Assembly (NCBI GenBank): GCA_030037735.1
Contig: JASHQC010000088.1
Span: forward strand, 1 to 51,617
Length of the DNA stretch: 51,617 bases
DNA from: Thermoplasmata archaeon
GTDB lineage: Archaea > Thermoplasmatota > Thermoplasmata > Lutacidiplasmatales > UBA184
Direction of reading: 5' to 3'
Below, in pieces: positions 26,269 to 33,633 of the stretch; the first letter of the stretch is position 1, and each line of letters opens with the position of its first letter. Below the pieces are notes generated by a model. It ran no database searches. It was not told where the DNA came from and worked only from the letters and a program-made list of their open reading frames with translations. The position numbers and the translations under genes were made by a program.

Positions 26269-27807
26269 GTGGCCGAGTTCGACGCCGTGGTCCTCGGCGC
26301 CGGCCACAACGGACTGACCTGTGCCGCCTACCTCGCGAAGGCCGGACTGAACGTCTGCGTCCTCGAACGCCGGTCGATTCCTGGCGGCGCGACGATCACG
26401 GAGGAGCTCTGGCCCGGAATTCGCGTCTCCCGCGCAAGCTACGTTCCGGGTCTCATGGACAAGATCGTCTCGGACCTCGACCTCGTCCGGCACGGACTCG
26501 AACTCCACCCCGTGGATCCGCAGAACTTCGCGCCGTTCCCGAGCGGTCGTCACCTGTTCACGTATCTCTCCGACGAGCGTTGCCAGAGAGAACTGGCCCG
26601 CTTGTCAGCGAAGGATGCCGCGGCGTTCCCTCGATTCTCCCGGTTCCTCCGCCAATTCGCCGAAACGGTCGAGCCGCTCCTCTTGAGCCCGCCGCCGGAG
26701 TTGAGTGACCTGCTCGGCTTCTTCGAGGGAACCCAGCTCGAAGAGGTGGCCCGCCAGATCCTCCTCACCAGCTGCGCCGATCTGCTTCGGGAGACCTTCG
26801 AGTCGGAGGAGGTACGCGGCGCCTTCGCCATGAACGGCGTCCTCAACACCAGTATGGGACCGGATACGATCGGCACTTCGTACATCCTCGCCATGGCGCT
26901 CGGCAAGCGGGGGTACGATTACGCCGTCGGCGGCACGGGGGCGGTCTCCCGGGCCCTGGCCGCCTCGTTCGCGAGTCATGGGGGCGCGCTGTTCACCAAT
27001 TCGCCAGTGAAGCGAATCCTGGTATCCGACGGCCACGCCACGGGGGTCGAGCTCGCCGATGGGAAGCGGATCGCCGCCCGCCTCGTCGTGTCGAACGCCG
27101 ACCCCAAGCGGACGTTCCTCGACCTGCTCGAGCCGGGAACGCTCGACAGCGGGTTCGTGCACCGGGTGTCCAAGCTGCGGGCCTTCGGGACATCCCTCAA
27201 GATCAATCTCGCCCTTCGGGGCCCGCTCGAATTCCAGGCCCTTCCCGGCAAGGAGATCGGGCCCCAGCACCAGGCCCTGACCGACATCGGCCCTTCCCTG
27301 GACTACATTCAGAAGGCCTACGACGCCGCGAAGTGGGGAAGGTTGCCGGAGGAGCCTCCACTCAGCATCTTCTGTCAGACCGCCTGGGATGCCACGATGG
27401 CGCCCCCGGGGGTCCACACCCTCAGCATCATCGCAAAGTACAATCCCTATGTTCTCGCCACGGGCCGCTGGGACGACCTCAAGGAACGGGCGGTCGAGAA
27501 CGCCCTGAACGTACTAGAGCGCTATGCTCCCGGCACTCGGGCCCGAATCCTTCACCTGGAGGCGCTCACGCCGCTGGACCTCGAGAACCTGATCGGCCTC
27601 ACGGAGGGGAACGTCACCCACCTCGACCAGACGCTCAACCAGATGCTCTCCTTCCGCCCCTTGTTGGGATGGGCCCATTACCGAACGCCGGTCGAGGGGC
27701 TCTATCTCTGCGGGGCTGGGACGCACCCCGGCGGAGGCGTCAAGGGCGCTCCGGGCCACAACGCGGCGCATGTCATTTTGGAGGACCTGGGCCCCTCGGC
27801 GGGATGA
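26269..27807 (+). CDS. FAD-dependent oxidoreductase, CrtI/PYROXD2 type
   Basis: A flavoprotein of 512 residues from the phytoene-dehydrogenase-related group (COG1233 type). VVLGAGHNGLTCAAYLAKAG is the FAD-binding GxGxxG motif, followed by VLERRSIPGGATITEE. YAVGGTGAVSRALAASF and VKRILVSDGHATGVEL are conserved mid-protein blocks. YLCGAGTHPGGGVKGAPGHNAA at the C-terminus is the second FAD motif of the group. The sequence is closer to PYROXD2-like proteins than to true carotene desaturases, and no carotenoid genes are nearby, so the substrate is open. The start is GTG 26269. It is followed by a nested hairpin at 27816-27841. Confidence 0.82.
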   Translation: MAEFDAVVLGAGHNGLTCAAYLAKAGLNVCVLERRSIPGGATITEELWPGIRVSRASYVPGLMDKIVSDLDLVRHGLELHPVDPQNFAPFPSGRHLFTYLSDERCQRELARLSAKDAAAFPRFSRFLRQFAETVEPLLLSPPPELSDLLGFFEGTQLEEVARQILLTSCADLLRETFESEEVRGAFAMNGVLNTSMGPDTIGTSYILAMALGKRGYDYAVGGTGAVSRALAASFASHGGALFTNSPVKRILVSDGHATGVELADGKRIAARLVVSNADPKRTFLDLLEPGTLDSGFVHRVSKLRAFGTSLKINLALRGPLEFQALPGKEIGPQHQALTDIGPSLDYIQKAYDAAKWGRLPEEPPLSIFCQTAWDATMAPPGVHTLSIIAKYNPYVLATGRWDDLKERAVENALNVLERYAPGTRARILHLEALTPLDLENLIGLTEGNVTHLDQTLNQMLSFRPLLGWAHYRTPVEGLYLCGAGTHPGGGVKGAPGHNAAHVILEDLGPSAG

Positions 27808-27815
27808 GACGGGAA

Positions 27816-27841
27816 CCGAAGCCCGGGTCGGGTAACTTCGG
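27816..27841 (+). terminator. Nested hairpin after the flavoprotein gene
   Basis: CCGAAG (27816-27821) pairs with CTTCGG (27836-27841), and CCCG pairs with CGGG inside it around GGT. It starts 9 nt after the stop at 27807. Confidence 0.45.
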
Positions 27842-28047
27842 CGGGCGGTTCGTCGTTCCCCCAGGCGGTGCGACGCCGTGGCCCGAGCCATGCTCCTGCT
27901 CATTCGGACGGGGTGTGGAGTGGGTCGATCCCCGGCGGTCAGAGCGGAGCGACGGGGCAGGGCCTTGCGGCGGAAATGCCCCGGACGCGGGTGGAGGGAA
28001 AGGCCGCACTTCCCGGGAGTCGACGGGTCCGAACTCCCCGACCGTTC

Positions 28048-28320
28048 CAGGAGCACCAGGGGTATGATTGGGGACTCCATTCGCTTCTTCGGCGCTCGCT
28101 CGCTGGGCGACGCCCGCATCTGGTAGGCTAGGTAGGATAGGAGAGCGCCGACCACCGCGAGGACGGCCACCACCCCGAGGCTACTCGCGGCCCCGAGTGC
28201 ATGGCGGAGCACGAGGTCCATCGCCTCGAATGCGACTGCGATCACCCCACCGACGAAGACCAACGCGCCGCCCACGACAGGAAGGAGGCGTCCAACCGCG
28301 GCGATATACGAAGTCGGCAG
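28048..28320 (-). pseudogene. Degraded paralogue of the neighbouring four-helix membrane protein
   Basis: The minus-strand frame from 28320 encodes PTSYIAAVGRLLPVVGGALV and FVGGVIAVAFEAMDLVLRH, then a second helix (SLGVVAVLAVVGALLSYLAY). It aligns without gaps to the start of the protein encoded at 28778-29176, including the same 16 residues between the start and the GGAL motif. The aligned start codon is CTG, not ATG, behind a GGAGG sequence. After ESPIIPLVLL similarity stops: helices 3 and 4 are missing and the frame runs on as Arg/Ser-rich sequence into the antisense of the flavoprotein gene. The copy is therefore truncated and probably non-functional. It keeps the upstream element shared with the intact gene (28404-28433). 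Confidence 0.55.
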
Positions 28321-28777
28321 CGCTTCCTCCGGCCGCTGTTCGATGGACCCCGGTGGTCCCGCAAGGGGCCCTGTGGGACTGGCCTCGGGTTTTTCGCGCT
28401 ACTCCATATCAAGCTATGTCCAACGTGAAAGTTGTCGTTGCGTCGCAACACCGAGCTCGCCCGGCGCGGCCGGGTCGATCGCCCCTCTTCTCGGTGGATC
28501 GATCCGCCCAATCCCGCCTCTCCGTTCCGGGGAGCGGGTCGGTTGTTGGATTCTTACTCCCACCCGCGCGCGGAACGAGGCAGTTTCTTGCCCAAGTCGG
28601 TAGGGACCCGAGCTCGGCCCCACCAACAGCACAAGATTACTCATCTTGAGGCGACAGCCTTCGCGGCGCTGAGTTTCTTGGAACACCCGGGGTAACTCGG
28701 TTTGTCCGAGGGGAAGGTTCGGGAAGGGGTTACGCGCCACCGCGGGAGGTGGACGGGGAGGGGCGACAGGCACCGCC
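28321..28777. other. Intergenic region upstream of the degraded paralogue
   Basis: No gene is supported. The notable content is the shared upstream element at 28404-28433, 84 nt before the CTG of the degraded copy. A perfect 6-bp hairpin (CAAGAT-TACTC-ATCTTG) lies at 28632-28648. The rest is GC-rich, with weak open frames of Arg/Pro-rich composition. Confidence 0.4.
28404..28433 (-). promoter_or_regulatory. Shared upstream element, degraded-copy version
   Basis: On the plus strand the core is ATCAAGCTATGTCCAAC, preceded by CCAT and followed by NNNAAAGTT. The same element, ATCAAACTTTGTCCAAC, stands before the intact paralogue. It sits 84 nt from the aligned start here and 88 nt there. Confidence 0.5.
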
Positions 28778-29176
28778 TCATGCGGTCGACGCGACCTCTC
28801 GGAAGGCCTTCTGGCCCGGCTCGATCAGGTACAGCGCCCCCGCCACGATCGCCAAGATGCCGCCCACGAGGGCCAGCGCGTTCGCGCCGAGGTCCGTCAC
28901 GCCCCAGCTGATCAAGGCGAGGAGCACGAGAAGGACCCCGCTCACGACGGGCTTGTCCTTCCATTCGTGCTCACCCATATAGGCAAACAGCAGGACGAGG
29001 CCGCCCAGGACCACCAACACGGCGGTTTCGCTGAATGCTCCCATCGCGCCGGCGGTGCGTCCGAGGATCAGGTCTGCGACCCCGATGGCGGCGGCGACTA
29101 CTCCACCTACCGTGAGAAGCGCCCCACCGATGAGGCCTAGCAGATGGCCCATCCCACGTTCGGTAACATTTTCCAT
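28778..29176 (-). CDS. Small four-helix membrane protein
   Basis: An integral membrane protein of 132 residues with four predicted helices: LIGGALLTVGGVVAAAIGVADLI, TAVLVVLGGLVLLFAYM, VSGVLLVLLALISWGV and ALALVGGILAIVAGALYLI. A short charged loop (GEHEWKDKP) separates helices 2 and 3. I do not recognise a named family; the texture resembles small DUF-type archaeal membrane proteins. ATG 29176 is preceded by GGAGGTGAG, a nearly perfect Shine-Dalgarno sequence, which is rare in this window and fixes the start. An upstream element at 29264-29293 is shared with a degraded copy at 28048-28320. It is divergent from the trehalose/MscS operon, whose theme of membrane and osmotic stress may be relevant. 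Confidence 0.7.
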   Translation of the reverse strand: MENVTERGMGHLLGLIGGALLTVGGVVAAAIGVADLILGRTAGAMGAFSETAVLVVLGGLVLLFAYMGEHEWKDKPVVSGVLLVLLALISWGVTDLGANALALVGGILAIVAGALYLIEPGQKAFREVASTA

Positions 29177-29263
29177 TCGTTTCTCACCTCCCTCAGTGCG
29201 CTCCACCCGGGCCCCGTTCGAAGGGGCCTCGGACGGGCAGGCCGAGTTGTCCTCCGGCCCGCC

Positions 29264-29293
29264 CCAAATCAAACTTTGTCCAACCCCAAACTT
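29264..29293 (-). promoter_or_regulatory. Shared upstream element, intact-gene version
   Basis: On the plus strand the core is ATCAAACTTTGTCCAAC, preceded by CCAA and followed by NNNAAACTT. About 20 of 26 core positions match the copy at 28404-28433. Position and spacing suggest a promoter or operator read on the minus strand. Confidence 0.5.
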
Positions 29294-29404
29294 CCGCGAT
29301 TGGCGAAGGGCCCAAGGGGGAAGGGAAATTGCCAAGAGGCCGATTGTGGGTCGTTCTAGGGATTGCCACGTAGGCGCAGCGAATCCCCTGCACCGACGTT
29401 AGAG

Positions 29405-29416
29405 AATATGATATAG
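29405..29416 (+). promoter_or_regulatory. TATA box of the trehalose/MscS operon
   Basis: AATATGATATAG stands out in GC-rich DNA. A transcript start near 29437 would leave a short leader containing GTGGAGGA, the likely ribosome-binding site for ATG 29457. Confidence 0.55.
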
Positions 29417-29456
29417 CGAGGTCTCAGGAAACCCGCGCCACGTGGAGGAACCCCGG

Positions 29457-30839
29457 ATGGCCCCCCTGTCGCTCTGCATCAACACGCAGACCCCGCTCAT
29501 TCAGTTCCTTGCCCCTTCGGAGGCCACTCTTAGGGAATCGACCCGGGGCGGACTTAACGGTCTCGACGGGCTCCGGGAGGACGTGGATTACCGGTTCTCT
29601 CCCGGTGGGGTCACTCGGATGGTCTACCCGCTGGTGCGGCGACTGCTGGAAACGAGGGTGCTGGAAGAGGCTCACTGGGTGGCGTTCAACCCTCGCGGGC
29701 CGCGCACTTTCCGACTGGACGGGCTGACCCTCCACAGCGTCTCGATCGGGAGCGGGCGGATGGAAGGCTACGGGAAGGTGAAGGAGGCCATCTGGGGCCG
29801 GATCCACGAGATTGACGCGGCCGAGCCCCATGACGACCTGTTCTGGACCGAGGCGTTCTCCGAGTACGCCTACTACAACCGGATCTCGGCGGAGAGGATT
29901 CGGCAGCTGGACGAGGAGCACGACTTCGACGTGTTCTATGTGCACGACTTCCAGCAGATGCCGGTGGGCCACATGCTCGGCACGCTCAAGCCGAAGATTT
30001 TCCGGTGGCACATCCCGTTCGATGCGTCGGTCATACCGGAGCACTGGCGGGCGACGTTGACCAATTACCTCAACAGCTACGACGTGCTCGTGGTGAGCGC
30101 CCACAAGTACGCCGCGTCCCTGACCGCCTTCGAACCGAAGGGGAGGATCCTACGACTGTACCCCTACGTCGACCCCGAGGACTACACACGGCCGAGTCCT
30201 GCGACGGTGGCGGCGATTTCCAAGCGATTCGGCCTCGCGCCCGGGGACGATGTGGCGCTCGTGGTCGGCCGCATGGACCCCATCAAGGGGCAAGACCGAG
30301 CGATCGAGGCCCTCGCGATGCTGGCGCCGGAGTTCCCGTCGCTCAAGCTCGTCCTCGTAGGGAACGGAAGCTTCTCGGGGTCGAAGAGCGGCCTGGGGCT
30401 TTCGAAGTCCGAGGCCTGGCGAGCGCATCTCGAGGAGACGGTCAAGACCGCGGGGCTCGGGGGCCGCGTTATCTTCACCGGCCATCTGATTCAAGAGGAG
30501 CTCGATTGCATGTATGAGCGGTGCCGGTTCACCATCCTGCCCTCGGTTCGAGAGGGGTTTGGGCTCGTCGCCGTGGAAAGCTGGCTCCACGGCAAGCCGA
30601 CCATCGTCACCCAACGGTCGGGGATCGCCGAACTGGTCGAGGATGGAACGAACGGCCTCTTGTTCGACCCCGACGACCCCGGGACCCTCGCGGAGCAGAT
30701 GCGACGTCTATTGTCTTCCCAGTCGGAGCCGCTGCGCGCCCGGCTGGCCCGCAACGGACGCATCACATCCAAGAAGTGCTTCCTCGACGCCGCAGAGAAG
30801 GCGGAGCGACAGCTCCTCGCCGAGGTCACGGAGGCGTAG
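29457..30839 (+). CDS. GT4-type glycosyltransferase, trehalose (phosphate) synthase-like
   Basis: A GT-B transferase of 460 residues. The N-terminal domain has SPGGVTRMVYPLVRRLL and, near residue 160, FYVHDFQQMPVGHML followed by RWHIPFDASVIPEHW. This VHD-x-HIPF arrangement is the hallmark of OtsA-type trehalose-6-phosphate synthases. The donor domain has VGRMDPIKGQDRAIEAL, FTGHLIQEEL and ILPSVREGFGLVAVESWLHGKPTIVT with the E-x7-E motif, which is of GT4 style. The first gene of a tight operon, it ends where the MscS gene begins and is followed by a GH15 trehalase-like enzyme, which supports trehalose or a related glucoside as product. ATG 29457 follows GGAGG; GTG 29442 would overlap that site. 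No separate trehalose-phosphate phosphatase is present nearby. Confidence 0.75.
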   Translation: MAPLSLCINTQTPLIQFLAPSEATLRESTRGGLNGLDGLREDVDYRFSPGGVTRMVYPLVRRLLETRVLEEAHWVAFNPRGPRTFRLDGLTLHSVSIGSGRMEGYGKVKEAIWGRIHEIDAAEPHDDLFWTEAFSEYAYYNRISAERIRQLDEEHDFDVFYVHDFQQMPVGHMLGTLKPKIFRWHIPFDASVIPEHWRATLTNYLNSYDVLVVSAHKYAASLTAFEPKGRILRLYPYVDPEDYTRPSPATVAAISKRFGLAPGDDVALVVGRMDPIKGQDRAIEALAMLAPEFPSLKLVLVGNGSFSGSKSGLGLSKSEAWRAHLEETVKTAGLGGRVIFTGHLIQEELDCMYERCRFTILPSVREGFGLVAVESWLHGKPTIVTQRSGIAELVEDGTNGLLFDPDDPGTLAEQMRRLLSSQSEPLRARLARNGRITSKKCFLDAAEKAERQLLAEVTEA

Positions 30840-31598
30840 ATGGTCAGCTGGAGCATGCTGTGGGGCCTGTTCGTCCCGTACATCTCCGCCCTGGTGATCG
30901 TCCTCGTCACGGTCGTCCTCGCCTGGCTCGTCAACCTGATCATCCCACGGCTCGTCCGCCAAAGCTCGCCGCAGATGGGCGGCGCCGCGCGTCGATTGGG
31001 GGTGACCGTCGTCGCGCTGATCGGGGGAACCCTGGCCCTCCAGGCGCTCGGCGTGAGCCCGGGGATACTGCTGCTGGTGATCGCTCTCCTGGGGGTCTCG
31101 ATCCTCGTGGCGCTTTGGGCCCCCCTCAGCAACTACGGGTCGAAGTACTTCTCCGACATCTACACGCCGTTCCGGGTGGGCGACACGATCAAGGTGCAAG
31201 GGTACTCTGGGAAGGTCCTCGAGATCAACGCCATGTCGACGATCCTGCTCACGGACGACGAACAGCTGGTCTCGGTCCCCAACATGACCATGATCCGGGA
31301 CGTGGTCGTGAACACGTCTCCGCAGGCCTGGAAGGAGGTCGTCATTCCGGTCTCGCTGAGCGGCACCATCGACCTCGCGTCCTTCGAGAGCGAGCTCCGC
31401 AAGTCCCTCGCCAAGCTAAGGACACGGCTCGACCGTCGGTTTCCCCCGGTGCTTACCACCAAGTCGCGGACCCCCCAATCGACGGAGCTCATCCTCATCG
31501 TGATGTTGCGCGTGCCGGAGGATCGCGATACCATTACGCTCGAAGTGAACAAACGCCTCTCCGAGGTGATCGAGCAGGTGCGGGGAGTCAAGCGCTGA
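30840..31598 (+). CDS. Small-conductance mechanosensitive channel, MscS family
   Basis: A membrane channel of 252 residues that opens under membrane tension to release solutes on hypo-osmotic shock. It has three helices: VPYISALVIVLVTVVLAWLV, LGVTVVALIGGTLALQAL and the pore-type helix GILLLVIALLGVSILVALWAP. These are followed by the MscS beta domain signature YTPFRVGDTIKVQGYSGKV, LLTDDEQLVSVPN, and the alpha/beta C-terminal domain. Its size is typical of minimal MscS proteins. ATG 30840 begins on the base right after the stop of the upstream glycosyltransferase, and the next gene starts 19 nt after it ends, so the three are one operon. Confidence 0.9.
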   Translation: MVSWSMLWGLFVPYISALVIVLVTVVLAWLVNLIIPRLVRQSSPQMGGAARRLGVTVVALIGGTLALQALGVSPGILLLVIALLGVSILVALWAPLSNYGSKYFSDIYTPFRVGDTIKVQGYSGKVLEINAMSTILLTDDEQLVSVPNMTMIRDVVVNTSPQAWKEVVIPVSLSGTIDLASFESELRKSLAKLRTRLDRRFPPVLTTKSRTPQSTELILIVMLRVPEDRDTITLEVNKRLSEVIEQVRGVKR

Positions 31599-31617
31599 CC
31601 GCCGGGGCCCGCGACCG

Positions 31618-33507
31618 ATGACGGGGGAGGGGGCTGTTTCTCCGACGGGCGAAGGCCGTACCCTCGGAACCACCTCGTCCGTGGCCCCCATCGACGCGTC
31701 GGAGCCGGGCGAGCCGTGGTTACCGCTGACCGACTACGGACTGATTGGCAACGAGAAGACCGGAGCGTTGGTCTCCCGACACGGCTCCATCGACTGGGCT
31801 TGCTTCCCGCGCTTCGACAGCCCCAGCGTCTTCGGCCGGTTGCTCGATCGCCAGCGAGGCGGGTCGCACCGGTTGGCGCCCACCGAGCACTACACCGCGC
31901 ACCACCAGTACGTTACCGGCACCAACATTCTGACGACGTTCTTCGAGATTCGACCGGGCGTCGCCCTCACGCTGACCGACTTCATGCCGATGGGGCCTCC
32001 GGGCACTTCCGTCGGAGGAGACCCCCGCATCGTGCGACAGTTGAGGGCCCGCGGGGCACCCGTGGCGGTCTCCATAGGGGCCGATCCGCGGTTCGACTAC
32101 GGCCGCGCGACGTCCACATGGATGATTGAGAAGGAACTCGCCGTCGCGAAGAGTGCTGCGGGACAGATGTCGTTCACCAGCCCCTGGCCCTGGCGGACGG
32201 AGGGGCCCGCCGCGATTTCCACCGGGGTCGTTGTGCCCAACGTCGTCGTGTTCGCCCAAGTGCGATTTGGGGACCCCCCGTCAGTGGACCCCTCCCCGGC
32301 ATCCCTCCTGGCGGTCACCGATGCCTACTGGAGGGGGTGGGTCTCCCCGCCGGACGCCCCACTCCGTCGAGTGGCCGCGCGCTGGCAGCCGTGGGTGGAA
32401 CGGTCGGAGCTGGTCCTCAAGCTGCTCTCCTACGCCGACGTGGGGGCTTTCGTCGCCGCCCCCACCACGTCGCTTCCGGAGTGGCCGAGTGGTGCTCGGA
32501 ACTGGGACTATCGCTACGTCTGGATTCGAGATGCGGCGTTCACCGCCCAGGTCTTCCTTCTGCTAGGCCACATCAGCGAGGCGCGGGCCTACTTGGGATG
32601 GGCGTTCGACCGCGCCTCGTCGCTCCAAGGGGACGAGGAACTCCGTCCCGTGTACACCGTGGACGGCGGAGTACCGCCGGCTGAGATCGAGCTGAGACAC
32701 CTCGAGGGCTATCGGGGATCGCGGCCGGTCCGCGTCGGCAACGGCGCCTCCGACCAGCGCCAGCTGGATATTTACGGGGAGATTCTCGACTCGGCCCTGA
32801 TTCTTGAGCGGCTGGACCCGGCGTTCGTCCGGGACCACTGGTCGACCATCGAACGGCTCGCCCAGCGTGTCACGGCGCGCTGGGCAGTGCCCGACAGCGG
32901 CATATGGGAGGACCGGGGCGATCCCGCTCACCACGTCTATTCCAAGCTGATGTGCTGGGTCGCCCTCGACCGAGCCATCCAACTGGCCCAGAAGTTCGGC
33001 AAGCGAGAACCGGTCGACCGGTGGACCCGGGTCGCGGAGGAGATCCGGGCCGCCATCCTCTCGCGCGGATACGACGACCAGCTAGGTACCTTCGTTCAGG
33101 CCTTCGACCGGCCTGTTCTGGACGCCAGTGCCTTGCGCATCGGTCTTTCAGGGTTCCTCCCTCCCACCGACCCGCGGGTGGTCAGCACGATTGCGGCCAT
33201 CGAGCGCACCCTCGGCCCGGGACCGTTCCTTCAGCGGTATGAGGGACACGACGGGATTGGGGGACCGGAAGGGTCGTTCCTTCTCTGCGCCTTTTGGCTC
33301 GTCGAAGCGCTGGCGCGAAGCGGACAGATGGATCGCGCGTTGCAGCATTGGCGCGCCCTGCTCGACATCGCAGGCCCGCTCCTGCTCTTCTCGGAAGAAT
33401 TCGACCCGGCCTCGAACCAGCCGCTCGGCAATTACCCGCAGGCATTCACTCATATCGGGCTGTTGCGAGCGGCCTTCGCATTGGGGCTCTTGGCGCCCGA
33501 CGAGTGA
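31618..33507 (+). CDS. GH15 family glycoside hydrolase (trehalase- or glucoamylase-like)
   Basis: An (alpha/alpha)6-barrel hydrolase of 629 residues with an N-terminal beta domain (YGLIGNEKTGALVSRHGSIDW). YRYVWIRDAAFT near residue 302 contributes the substrate-binding Arg-Asp. IWEDRG near residue 431 and GGPEGSFLLCAFWLVEAL near 551 hold conserved acidic residues, and LLFSEEFDP with LGNYPQAFTHIGL near 592-615 closes the active site. GH15 members of Thermoplasmatales are known trehalases, so with the upstream trehalose-synthase-like gene this is the favoured activity; glucoamylase or glucodextranase action cannot be excluded. There is no signal peptide, so it acts inside the cell. It is followed by a perfect 12-bp hairpin. 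Confidence 0.85.
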   Translation: MTGEGAVSPTGEGRTLGTTSSVAPIDASEPGEPWLPLTDYGLIGNEKTGALVSRHGSIDWACFPRFDSPSVFGRLLDRQRGGSHRLAPTEHYTAHHQYVTGTNILTTFFEIRPGVALTLTDFMPMGPPGTSVGGDPRIVRQLRARGAPVAVSIGADPRFDYGRATSTWMIEKELAVAKSAAGQMSFTSPWPWRTEGPAAISTGVVVPNVVVFAQVRFGDPPSVDPSPASLLAVTDAYWRGWVSPPDAPLRRVAARWQPWVERSELVLKLLSYADVGAFVAAPTTSLPEWPSGARNWDYRYVWIRDAAFTAQVFLLLGHISEARAYLGWAFDRASSLQGDEELRPVYTVDGGVPPAEIELRHLEGYRGSRPVRVGNGASDQRQLDIYGEILDSALILERLDPAFVRDHWSTIERLAQRVTARWAVPDSGIWEDRGDPAHHVYSKLMCWVALDRAIQLAQKFGKREPVDRWTRVAEEIRAAILSRGYDDQLGTFVQAFDRPVLDASALRIGLSGFLPPTDPRVVSTIAAIERTLGPGPFLQRYEGHDGIGGPEGSFLLCAFWLVEALARSGQMDRALQHWRALLDIAGPLLLFSEEFDPASNQPLGNYPQAFTHIGLLRAAFALGLLAPDE

Positions 33508-33569
33508 GGCCGCCTCCGTACCGGGCCCCACCGAGTCCGAGCGAGCCGCAGAATTCCCCCCCAGCGTGC

Positions 33570-33600
33570 GGGGCGGTTCCCAAGCAGGGGGAACCGCCCC
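33570..33600. terminator. Perfect 12-bp hairpin between convergent genes
   Basis: GGGGCGGTTCCC (33570-33581) pairs without mismatch with GGGAACCGCCCC (33589-33600) around a 7-nt loop. It lies 63 nt after the GH15 stop and 34 nt after the permease stop on the other strand. It should work equally on both strands. No U tract is present. Confidence 0.6.
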
Positions 33601-33633
33601 TCGATGCCCAGTTGGCCCCGGATACCGATCGAA

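Noticed and set aside
26269-27807. Calling the flavoprotein a phytoene desaturase
   Set aside because: The C-terminal and mid-protein blocks fit PYROXD2-like members better and no carotenoid synthesis gene is nearby.
27514-28047. Continuation of the degraded membrane paralogue's frame
   Set aside because: After the second helix it is Arg/Ser-rich and antisense to the flavoprotein gene, so it is not treated as real protein.
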